Of a stretch of DNA of 12,486 bases, positions 1-6,295 are shown one piece after another. The position numbers and the translations under genes were made by a program. This DNA comes from a bacterium (GTDB lineage: Bacteria; UBA9089; UBA9088). Position 1 is the stretch's first letter, and each line of letters begins with the position of its first letter. The stretch spans positions 1 through 12,486 of the forward strand of contig JBFLYE010000042.1 of the NCBI GenBank assembly GCA_040756715.1, in the 5' to 3' direction. A model generated the notes under the pieces. It was not told where the DNA came from. It did no database searches and was given only the letters and a program-made list of their open reading frames with translations.

Positions 1-518
1 TTTCCAAAAAGGGAAAAAAGCATGCAGGCCTTTTAAAAAATATGCTTGCTAAAATTTCCTTTGACTTTGTCTATTCAAGCCATTTAAGAAGGGCTTATGA
101 CACAGCAAAGATTGCCCTTGATGGAAAATACAAAATAGAAAGGGATAAAAGGCTTTCTGAAATAAACCTTGGTGATTGGGAGGGCATTTCTGCAAAAAGG
201 CTATTTAAAAAAAGTATAGAATTTAGAACCTGGTTTGAAAAAACATCTGAAATTGTCCCAAAGAATGGAGAAAGCCTTTTTGAATTTAGGGATAGGGTTG
301 TTTCATTCTTTAATGAGCTTATGAAGAATAAAAAGGAAAAAAGGGGGCTTATATTTACCCATTCTGGTGTCATAGGCATATTTCTGGCACATTTTTTGGA
401 AATGAACCTTAATAAGGTATGGAGTATTTCCACATTAAATGGCTCTATAACAATTGTTAATATGGCAAACCCCTTTTTTATCCTTACCACCTTTAATGAT
501 ACATCACATCTTGAATAA
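1..518 (+). CDS. Histidine phosphatase family protein (phosphoglycerate mutase-like), 5' truncated
   Basis: The reading frame is open from base 3, so the gene begins before the window; the ATG at 42 is internal. The family removes phosphate from small molecules or proteins through a phosphohistidine. Visible motifs are FVYSSHLRRAYDTA (family arginine region), EINLGDWEG, the NGESLFEFRDRV segment with the family's GES and Arg, and the second catalytic histidine in GLIFTHSGVIG. The C-terminus NDTSHLE is typical of the cobalamin phosphatase/phosphoglycerate mutase-like branch. The N-terminal RHG motif with the nucleophilic histidine would lie upstream and cannot be seen. Substrate cannot be assigned: CobC-like, PhoE-like or GpmB-like are all possible. 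The family call is firm, the specificity unknown. Confidence 0.9.
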   Translation, partial: SKKGKKHAGLLKNMLAKISFDFVYSSHLRRAYDTAKIALDGKYKIERDKRLSEINLGDWEGISAKRLFKKSIEFRTWFEKTSEIVPKNGESLFEFRDRVVSFFNELMKNKKEKRGLIFTHSGVIGIFLAHFLEMNLNKVWSISTLNGSITIVNMANPFFILTTFNDTSHLE

Positions 519-525
519 AAAATAA

Positions 526-553
526 TTGACAATCATCCTTTAATGGATATAAT
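526..553 (+). promoter_or_regulatory. Consensus sigma-70 promoter of phoU
   Basis: A perfect -35 TTGACA (526-531) and a perfect -10 TATAAT (548-553) are separated by 16 bp. The phoU ATG is at 566, only 12 bases after the -10 box, so transcription starting about 7 bases downstream would leave a leader of roughly 5 bases without a Shine-Dalgarno site. It lies in the 47-bp gap after the phosphatase stop and would serve phoU-sppA and possibly the tRNA and fusion gene behind them. Confidence 0.8.
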
Positions 554-565
554 AATACAAAAAAA

Positions 566-1228
566 ATGGAAAGGTTAGAAGGGGAGCTTGAGGATTTAAA
601 AAAAAGGGTATTGGAAATAGCATCTTTGGCAGAGGAGGCTATTTCCCTTTCCATAAAGGGTCTTAAGAAGAGGGATCCTAATATCCTTAAAGGTGTTTAC
701 GAACGGGAGGAGAAGATAAACCACCTCCAGATGGAAATAGATGAAATGGGGCTTATGATACTCGCCTTGAGACAACCTGTTGCCGCTGACCTTAGATTTG
801 TCGTATCTTCTATGAAGATTAACAATGAGATTGAAAGAATTGGCGATGAGGCTATAAATATTGCAGAGAGGGCAGAATACCTCCTTTCAAAGCCTCCTTT
901 AAAGCCACTTATTGACATTCCAAAGATGGCAGAGATAGCCCAGTCAATGGTAATGGATTCTATAAAATCATTGTTGGAAAAAAATGTTTCTCTAGCAAAG
1001 GCTGTGAGAGAGAGGGATGATGAGGTTGATAACTTAAGAGACCAGATATTCCGTGAATTGCTTACATATATGATGGAGGATTCAGGGAATGTAAAGCGGG
1101 CTATGGCTCTTATCTCGGTTGCCAGATATATTGAAAGAATTGGTGACCATGCCACAAACATTGCAGAGAATGTAACCTATATGATCTCAGGAAAGGATGT
1201 GAGGCACCCTTTAAGAAAGCAAGAGTGA
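566..1228 (+). CDS. phoU: Phosphate signalling regulator PhoU
   Basis: PhoU is a cytoplasmic helical protein that restrains phosphate uptake by the Pst transporter and signals phosphate sufficiency to a PhoR-type kinase. The 220-residue length is normal. The protein shows the family's internal duplication of two three-helix bundles: IERIGDEAINIAE at residues 89-101 recurs as IERIGDHATNIAE at 189-201, exactly 100 residues apart. These carry the E-x-x-x-D metal-binding signature. RQPVAADLR (69-77) is the other family hallmark. The start at 566 places the protein just behind a consensus promoter with almost no leader. No pst or phoR/phoB gene is in the window. Its stop overlaps the next start as GTGA, so it is coupled to sppA. 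The family call is secure. Confidence 0.95.
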   Translation: MERLEGELEDLKKRVLEIASLAEEAISLSIKGLKKRDPNILKGVYEREEKINHLQMEIDEMGLMILALRQPVAADLRFVVSSMKINNEIERIGDEAINIAERAEYLLSKPPLKPLIDIPKMAEIAQSMVMDSIKSLLEKNVSLAKAVRERDDEVDNLRDQIFRELLTYMMEDSGNVKRAMALISVARYIERIGDHATNIAENVTYMISGKDVRHPLRKQE

Positions 1229-2145
1229 AAAAAGAGGCTGTTTTTATTGGGATTTTATTGATTCTGTGCCTTCTTTCCATAATTATTGGAGCAAGCCTGA
1301 TTAGCAAGGGGAAAGGGAAAAAAATTCAGCCTTTTGAAGAAAGGGGAATAGCGATTATTAACATCTATGGCTCTATTGAGACAACAAGCCAACCGCCTGG
1401 ATTTTTTCAAGGATTTAAAGGTGCTGATTATATAACCAAGAGGCTTTCAAGGATAGCAAAAGACAAAAGAATTAAAGCCCTGGTTGTCCGAATAGATAGC
1501 CCGGGAGGAAGTATTGCTGCCTCTCAAGAGATATACAAAGGCATTCTTTCCCTTAAGAAAAATGGAAAAAAGGTTGTAATCTCAATGGCTGATCTCGCCT
1601 GCTCTGGTGCATACTATATTGCTTGTGCAGGCGATAAAATTATAGCAAATGAGGGCTCTATAATAGGAAGTATTGGCGTCATATTTTTTGCTCCAAACAT
1701 TGAAAGCCTGATGGGAAAAATAGGGGTTAAATTTAATGTCATAAAGAGTGGAAAATATAAGGACATAGGCTCAATTGCAAGGGAAATGACAAGCGAGGAA
1801 AGGGGGATAATTCAAGGGCTGATTGATAAAACATTTTTACAATTTTTTAATGCTGTATCAAGGGAAAGAAAGATTAAAGAGGATAGGCTTAAGGAAATAG
1901 CAGATGGAAGGGTATTTATCGGAGAAGAGGCAAAAGAGCTTGGCCTGATTGATGAAATAGGGACATTCCAGGATGCGATTAAAGAGGCAGCAAGGCTCTC
2001 TGGGATTAAGGGAGAGCCAAAAATAATAGATGAAAGGGAACCAATGGAGAGAATAATGGAGGAAATTTTAAGTATTACAGGAGGCATAAAACCGAAAATA
2101 GATACTTCTGCAAAGCTTAAATATATATGGCAACCAGTATATTAG
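1225..2145 (+). CDS. sppA: Signal peptide peptidase SppA (S49 serine protease, short form)
   Basis: SppA is a membrane-anchored serine protease that degrades signal peptides left after protein export and may also act in envelope quality control. Residues about 5-25 form one hydrophobic anchor after MKKE, with the protease domain outside. Motifs: VVRIDSPGGS (88-96), the nucleophile in ADLACSGAYY (Ser127), GSIIGSIGV (144-152), and the general base in KSGKYKDIGS (Lys179). The Ser-Lys spacing of 52 matches the Bacillus-type single-domain enzyme. At 306 residues it is the short form, not the duplicated E. coli type. The start is GTG, overlapping the phoU stop by 4 bases (GTGA), which suggests translational coupling; no clear SD is present. 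The stop is followed 12 bases later by a tRNA gene. Confidence 0.93.
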   Translation: MKKEAVFIGILLILCLLSIIIGASLISKGKGKKIQPFEERGIAIINIYGSIETTSQPPGFFQGFKGADYITKRLSRIAKDKRIKALVVRIDSPGGSIAASQEIYKGILSLKKNGKKVVISMADLACSGAYYIACAGDKIIANEGSIIGSIGVIFFAPNIESLMGKIGVKFNVIKSGKYKDIGSIAREMTSEERGIIQGLIDKTFLQFFNAVSRERKIKEDRLKEIADGRVFIGEEAKELGLIDEIGTFQDAIKEAARLSGIKGEPKIIDEREPMERIMEEILSITGGIKPKIDTSAKLKYIWQPVY

Positions 2146-2157
2146 AACCTATTATTC

Positions 2158-2233
2158 CGGGGCGTAGCGCAGCTTGGTTTAGCGCGCAGCGTTCGGGACG
2201 CTGAGGTCGGCCGTTCAAATCGGCCCACCCCGA
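2158..2233 (+). tRNA. tRNA-Pro, anticodon CGG
   Basis: A 76-nt cloverleaf can be drawn by hand. The acceptor stem is 2158-2164 with 2226-2232 and the discriminator is A2233. The D stem GCGC/GCGC (2167-2170, 2182-2185) has an 11-nt loop containing GG. The anticodon stem CAGCG/CGCTG (2187-2191, 2199-2203) carries loop TTCGGGA, with anticodon CGG at 2194-2196. The variable loop is AGGTC. The T stem GGCCG/CGGCC (2209-2213, 2221-2225) has loop TTCAAAT. The first pair C1-G72 and GG at anticodon positions 35-36 are proline identity features. The acceptor stem has one C-A mismatch (C2163 with A2227). CCA is not encoded, so it must be added by nucleotidyltransferase. No strong promoter of its own is seen; read-through from phoU-sppA is likely. 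Confidence 0.93.
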
Positions 2234-2237
2234 AGGA
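2233..2237 (+). promoter_or_regulatory. Short Shine-Dalgarno site abutting the tRNA 3' end
   Basis: AAGGA lies 8 bases before the ATG at 2246. Its first base is the tRNA discriminator nucleotide. Cleavage of the precursor at the tRNA 3' end would therefore leave an mRNA starting AGGA, with a 12-base leader. Confidence 0.5.
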
Positions 2238-2245
2238 AAAGAAAA

Positions 2246-4171
2246 ATGAAAGAAAGAAAGCAACAAAATGGGAAAATGGAGGATAAACCTCCGCAACAAA
2301 AACTAAAGGTATTTGGTCCTGTTGCAAACTTGGAAGAATATGTCTCTTCTGATTGGTGGAAGAAAATCTTTAACCCCCTTTATCTTAAGACAGACGGAGA
2401 TGTTATAGATGACCAAAGGATAACCAAAGATGAAATTTCTTTAATCCTTTCTCTACTAAACCCAAAGAATGAGGAAAAAATCCTTGATCTGTGCTGTGGC
2501 CAGGGAAGGCATACATTAGAGCTTGCCAGGAGGGGGTTTTTGAATGTAGAGGGTCTTGACAGATCGCATTATCTTATCTATAAAGCAAAAACATTATCAA
2601 AGAAGGAGGGGCTTAATATCAAGTTTAAAGAGGGTGATGCAAGAAAGCTCCCATATCCCCCTGATACATTTGATATTGTTCTAATCTTAGGCAATAGCTT
2701 TGGATATTTTGAATCAATCAAGGATGATATAAAGGTTCTTTATGAGGTATTTAGGATTCTTAAACCCTGGGGAAGGCTTCTTATAGAATTGGCTGATGGC
2801 GAGTATCTAAAGACAAATTTTAATCCAAGGTCCTGGGAGTGGATAGATAAAAACCATTTTGTCTGCAGGGAAAGGTCATTATCATTAGATGGCCAAAGGC
2901 TTATCTCAAGGGAGGTGATCACAGATGTAGAAAAGGGCGTAATTGCAGACCAATTCTATGCAGAAAGGCTATACACAAAGGATGATATCTCAAACCTTCT
3001 TAAAAACGCAAATTTTTCCAATATCTCCTTTAATGGCAATGGAATATCAGCAACCTCAGAAAGAAATCAGGATTTGGGGATGATGGAGAAAAGGATGCTT
3101 ATAACCGCTGAGGTCAGGAAAAATTGGACACCGGTAAAAAGGAAAGAAAAGGCAATGTTAAATATAGCTGTAATCCTTGGAGACCCAACCAAGCCCGATC
3201 TACTAAAGCCCGATTATCAATTTGACGATGATGATTTCTATACCATTGACCAGCTTAAGAATGCCTTAAGAGAGCTTTCCCAATACCAATTCACCTATCT
3301 TAACTCCCACAATACCATTGTTTCTGACCTTTCAAGGCTGGTTGGGAAAACAGACCTTGTCCTTAATCTATGTGATGAGGGATATAACAATGATGCAAGG
3401 AAGGAGCTCCACATTCCATCCCTTTTAGAGGTGCTTGGTCTTCCCTATACAGGAGGAGGGCCACAATGCCTTGCATTTTGCTATGATAAATCCCTGGTTA
3501 GGGGTGTTGCCTCTGAAATGGGTGTCCCTGTTTCCGATGCATTCTTCATAAAACCAGGAGACTCTATATTTGAGCTTACCATAAATTTTCCTGTTATTGT
3601 AAAACCAAATTTTGGTGATTCAAGCTTTGGGATAACCCAGAAAAGCGTGGTCAATAACATTGACGAACTTACCCAGGCAATCCTCTGGATAAGGGAAAAA
3701 TTTGGCTATGAAAAGCCCATTTTGGTTGAGAAATTCCTTACGGGAAAGGATATAAGTGTTGGGATAATAGGAAATCCGCCAGATGACTACAATATCCTTC
3801 CCATTATAGAGGAGGATTATTCAGAGCTTCCACCAGACCTTCCAAGGATATGTGGCTATGAGGCAAAATGGCTTTCCAGTTCCCCATATTGGAAGATAAA
3901 ATCCATACCCGCAAATATTTCTGATGAGACAAAAGACCTTATTATTGATTCCTCCCTTAAGCTATTTGAGAGGCTTGAATGCAGGGATTATTGCCGGTTT
4001 GATTGGAGGTTTGATGCTGACGGAAATCCAAAGCTCCTTGAGGTAAATCCCAATCCTGGCTGGTGCTATGATGGGCACTTAGCAAAGATGGCAAGCATTT
4101 CAGGCATCTCATACCCCTCTCTTCTTTCTGCAATCATCAAGGCAGGCCTGCAGAGATTGGGGATTCATTAA
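2246..4171 (+). CDS. Fusion protein: SAM-dependent methyltransferase + D-Ala-D-Ala ligase-like ATP-grasp enzyme
   Basis: Two enzymes lie in one 641-residue frame. Residues about 30-290 are a class I methyltransferase: SAM-binding motif ILDLCCGQGRH (79-89), acidic end of strand 2 at D105, and GDARKLPYPPDTFDIV (130-145). After a charged linker (about 291-303), residues 304-641 form an ATP-grasp domain: NLCDEGYNND (374-383), GLPYTGGGP (398-406), nucleotide lysine K453 in IVKPNFGDSSFG (451-462), E495 in LVEKF, and metal ligands in KLLEVNPNPGW (596-606). The N-terminal GGxSxE motif of true D-Ala ligases is absent, so peptidoglycan Ddl activity is doubtful. A peptide- or amide-bond-forming ligase acting with methylation is inferred; the substrate is unknown. 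The gene starts 12 bases after tRNA-Pro. ATG 2276 (Met11) is another possible start. Confidence 0.85.
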   Translation: MKERKQQNGKMEDKPPQQKLKVFGPVANLEEYVSSDWWKKIFNPLYLKTDGDVIDDQRITKDEISLILSLLNPKNEEKILDLCCGQGRHTLELARRGFLNVEGLDRSHYLIYKAKTLSKKEGLNIKFKEGDARKLPYPPDTFDIVLILGNSFGYFESIKDDIKVLYEVFRILKPWGRLLIELADGEYLKTNFNPRSWEWIDKNHFVCRERSLSLDGQRLISREVITDVEKGVIADQFYAERLYTKDDISNLLKNANFSNISFNGNGISATSERNQDLGMMEKRMLITAEVRKNWTPVKRKEKAMLNIAVILGDPTKPDLLKPDYQFDDDDFYTIDQLKNALRELSQYQFTYLNSHNTIVSDLSRLVGKTDLVLNLCDEGYNNDARKELHIPSLLEVLGLPYTGGGPQCLAFCYDKSLVRGVASEMGVPVSDAFFIKPGDSIFELTINFPVIVKPNFGDSSFGITQKSVVNNIDELTQAILWIREKFGYEKPILVEKFLTGKDISVGIIGNPPDDYNILPIIEEDYSELPPDLPRICGYEAKWLSSSPYWKIKSIPANISDETKDLIIDSSLKLFERLECRDYCRFDWRFDADGNPKLLEVNPNPGWCYDGHLAKMASISGISYPSLLSAIIKAGLQRLGIH

Positions 4172-4191
4172 AAGGTAGAATAAAGATTTAG

Positions 4192-4218
4192 GGTGTGTGT
4201 TTATCTGTTTAAAAATTC
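4192..4218 (-). repeat. Dispersed 27-nt motif, inverted copy
   Basis: The reverse complement of this stretch matches 10688-10714, just before truB, at 24 of 27 positions, with the core CAGATAAACACA identical. It sits at the left side of the AT-rich repeat array. Its role is unknown. Confidence 0.6.
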
Positions 4219-4233
4219 ATCCCCCTTTTAAGC

Positions 4234-4265
4234 AATTTTGAATTCTAAATTTTGAATTTTGGATT
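4234..4265 (-). repeat. Inverted copy of the 32-nt AT-rich unit
   Basis: Read on the minus strand, it matches the direct units at 4299-4330 and 4354-4385 at 27 of 32 positions. It could pair with either to form a long AU-rich hairpin in RNA. Confidence 0.65.
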
Positions 4266-4276
4266 GAAGGTTTAAG

Positions 4277-4399
4277 TTTTATAAAATTTTCCCCTTTTAA
4301 TTCAAAATTCAACATTCAAAATTCATAATTTTATATAAAGTTTTTCCTTTTTTAATTCAAAATTCAACATTCAAAATTCATAATTTTATAAAGTTTTCC
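4277..4399 (+). repeat. Tandem direct repeat, two units of about 55 bp with shared linkers
   Basis: A 32-nt unit beginning AATTCAAAATTCAACATTC is present identically at 4299-4330 and 4354-4385, a 55-bp period; the identity extends to 41 nt (4295-4335 and 4350-4390). A linker of the form TTTTATA..AAGTTTTCC occurs three times, at 4277-4292, 4329-4347 and 4384-4399, so linker and unit alternate. The units themselves contain smaller AATTCAAA/ACATTCAAA subrepeats. The AT-rich spacerless layout argues against CRISPR. Confidence 0.8.
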
Positions 4400-4410
4400 T
4401 TAAGATTATC

Positions 4411-4421
4411 TAAACACATAC
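4411..4421 (+). repeat. Partial direct copy of the dispersed motif
   Basis: TAAACACATAC is identical over 11 bases to 10703-10713 upstream of truB. It lies opposite in orientation to the copy at 4192-4218, so the two flank the AT-rich array like imperfect inverted ends. Confidence 0.45.
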
Positions 4422-4442
4422 ATTTTGTAAAGCGTTATGGAA

Positions 4443-5843
4443 TTAACTATAGGTGTTCCTTCCGAAAATAGCAAAATTAAGCCTTTTTAATACCAGCTTT
4501 TTTCCAAGTAGGGAAAGGGTGTCAAAAAGTGGAGGAGAGACAGACCTTCCGGTTACCACAACACGAAGGGGATGGAATATCTCTTTTGTTTTAACATTAA
4601 GGTTTAAGGCAAGCTCTCGCAGGGTTTTTTCGGTTGTCTCTTTGGTAAAAGGCTCAAGGTTTTTTAAAGCATTTAAGGTTGCTTTTAGGTTATTTAAAAC
4701 ACCATCTTTTTTTAGGAAATCCTCCTCTGCCTTTTTATCTATTTCTATTTCATCCTCTAAGAGGAAATCGGCCTCTTTTTTAAGGTCGGATATGGTCTTT
4801 ATCCTTTCCCTGAAAAGCTCAATTACCTCTCCCTGCCACTCTCTATCTTTTCCCTTAAAGATATCTAAAGAAAGTTCAATAAGCTTTTGCCTATCTTCCT
4901 TTCTTATATACTCTCCATTCATCCAGAGAAGCTTATTCAGATCAAATATTGCCCCTCCCTTTTGAACCCTAACAAAGGAAAACAAAGAAATAAGCTCATC
5001 CTTGCTCATTATCTGCTTACTATCCTCGGTTGAGAAGCCAAGGAGGGAGATATAGTTTATCATTGCATTTGGTAAAAAACCCCTTTCTCTATAAGAGAGG
5101 ACATCCATTGCCCCATGCCTCTTGGACAAGGGTGTTTTATCAGGGCCAAAGATAAGGGGAAGATGAGCAAATTGTGGGATTTTAAAACCAAGGGCATTAT
5201 AGAGCAAGATTTGCTTTGGTGTGTTTGAGATATGGTCTTCTCCCCTTATAACATCTGTTATTTCCATAAGGCTATCGTCTATAACACAGGCAAAATTGTA
5301 GGTGGGAATCCCATCCGAACGCAGGATAATAAAATCCGATATTGTCTTGCTATCAAACTCAAGCTCTCCCCTGATGAGGTCAGAAAATACTATCTTGCAA
5401 TCAGGAACAAGAAATCTTATGCTTGGTTTTCTTTTCTTTTCTAAAATGCTCCTTTCTTCTCTTGTAAGGCTTCTACACTTTCCATCATATCCTGGTGGAA
5501 GACCTAATTTAGCTGCCTCATATCTCCTTATCTCAAGCTCTCTCTTTGTGCAAAAACAATAATATGCCTTTTGTTTTTTAAGAAGGATATTTGCATATTC
5601 TTGATAAATATTTAGTCTTTTGCTTTGGAAATAGGGACCTTCATCCCAATCTATCCCAAGCCATTTTAAACCCTCAAGGATTCCCGAAACCGCATCTTCT
5701 TTCTCCCTTTTGATATCCGTATCCTCAATGCGTAGGACAAATTTTCCCTTATTCTTTCTTGCATAAAGCCAGCTAAACAGGGCTGTTCTGGCTCCTCCCA
5801 GATGGAGGTATCCTGTGGGTGCTGGAGCAAAACGGGTTTTCAT
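4443..5843 (-). CDS. gltX: Glutamyl-tRNA synthetase
   Basis: GltX charges tRNA-Glu (and, in many bacteria lacking GlnRS, also tRNA-Gln) in the cytoplasm. The 466-residue class I synthetase begins with FAPAPTGYLHLGGARTALFSW, containing the HIGH-type motif HLGG (residues 14-17). It has RIEDTD (38-43) and the KMSKS-type loop PLSKR (238-242). Residues C96-x-C98, Y119 and C123 reproduce the CxC-x20-Y-x3-C zinc-binding arrangement of E. coli-type GluRS. GEDHISNTPKQILLYNALG is the conserved catalytic segment. Its ATG overlaps the stop of the upstream lipoprotein gene (ATGA), so it is probably translated by coupling as the last gene of the minus-strand operon. Discriminating versus non-discriminating behaviour cannot be decided here; no amidotransferase gene is visible. 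Confidence 0.97.
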   Translation of the reverse strand: MKTRFAPAPTGYLHLGGARTALFSWLYARKNKGKFVLRIEDTDIKREKEDAVSGILEGLKWLGIDWDEGPYFQSKRLNIYQEYANILLKKQKAYYCFCTKRELEIRRYEAAKLGLPPGYDGKCRSLTREERSILEKKRKPSIRFLVPDCKIVFSDLIRGELEFDSKTISDFIILRSDGIPTYNFACVIDDSLMEITDVIRGEDHISNTPKQILLYNALGFKIPQFAHLPLIFGPDKTPLSKRHGAMDVLSYRERGFLPNAMINYISLLGFSTEDSKQIMSKDELISLFSFVRVQKGGAIFDLNKLLWMNGEYIRKEDRQKLIELSLDIFKGKDREWQGEVIELFRERIKTISDLKKEADFLLEDEIEIDKKAEEDFLKKDGVLNNLKATLNALKNLEPFTKETTEKTLRELALNLNVKTKEIFHPLRVVVTGRSVSPPLFDTLSLLGKKLVLKRLNFAIFGRNTYS

Positions 5844-6295
5844 TCTATCTTTATGGTTGAAAGTATCTCGAACATTTTATTATACCTCTTTTTTGTTTCT
5901 TTTGCAATTATTGTAACTTGAATGTCCCTTTGATGGGGAAATATCTCAAGCCTTGTTTTCAAAAATTCCCTAAACCCCTCTTTTTGCTTCTCTGTAAAGA
6001 TATAGCTATCGCAATTTTCTAATCTGAAACTTGATCTGCCAAAAGAAAGGGAGTAATATCTTTTTATCTCTTTTGAGGTTTCCCTAAAAACAATAATTGC
6101 AATATCTCCCTCATTATCCCTTGAAAACAAAACACCATTTTCATTCTCCTTCACCTTCTTGTATTCTGGATATAGGAGGATTGAAAGCCCATAATCTGTG
6201 TGATAAGGAATTCTCTCAGGGCTTTCCTTGGGTAATTTCTCTTTTGTGCAATGGGATAAAAGGATTATAAGAAGAAGGGGTGCCAATTTTTTCAT
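5840..6295 (-). CDS. Small putative lipoprotein of unknown function
   Basis: The 151-residue product starts MKKLAPLLLIILLSHC, a short basic then hydrophobic signal. Cys16 is a possible lipidation site, although His at -1 makes a poor lipobox. The mature part is charged, with alternating strand-like segments (GLSILLYPEY, IAIIVFRETS, IQVTIIAKET) and no motif I can name. This layout resembles small export-dependent proteins of the PsbP/DcrB-like kind, but that is only a guess. The start lies 80 bases inside the upstream TPR gene, in another frame. The clear signal sequence supports this start even so. The stop overlaps the gltX start as ATGA. Confidence 0.72.
   Translation of the reverse strand: MKKLAPLLLIILLSHCTKEKLPKESPERIPYHTDYGLSILLYPEYKKVKENENGVLFSRDNEGDIAIIVFRETSKEIKRYYSLSFGRSSFRLENCDSYIFTEKQKEGFREFLKTRLEIFPHQRDIQVTIIAKETKKRYNKMFEILSTIKIE

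Larger units (their letters stand above)
4172..4442. other. 271-bp non-coding region between convergent genes, filled with AT-rich repeats
   Basis: This gap separates the stop of the methyltransferase/ligase fusion (+) from the stop of gltX (-). No convincing ORF or GC-rich terminator hairpin is seen. It holds an inverted copy and two direct copies of a 32-nt unit, three copies of a TTTTATA..TTTTCC linker, and at each side one copy of a TAAACACATAC-type motif. Base-pairing between the inverted copy and a direct copy could act as a bidirectional end point for the two converging transcripts. Confidence 0.75.

Noticed and set aside
95-532. Minus-strand open frame opposite the histidine phosphatase
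   Set aside because: The plus frame has clear family motifs across the same bases; the antisense reading has no recognisable domain.
2138-2143. TATATT as a dedicated promoter -10 box for the tRNA
   Set aside because: It lies within the end of sppA and no reasonable -35 is found at the right distance.
2246-4171. Annotation of the fusion gene as D-alanine-D-alanine ligase (ddl)
   Set aside because: The N-terminal GGxSxE motif is missing and a methyltransferase is fused to the front, so the substrate should not be assumed.
4219-4300. Classical intrinsic terminator
   Set aside because: No GC-rich hairpin followed by a T run was found; only AT-rich inverted repeats, which I list as possible end-point structures without calling a terminator.
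4277-4399. CRISPR-like alternation of repeat and spacer
   Set aside because: The supposed spacers are also near-identical to each other, the sequence is almost pure AT with internal subrepeats, there are only two units, and no cas gene is present.
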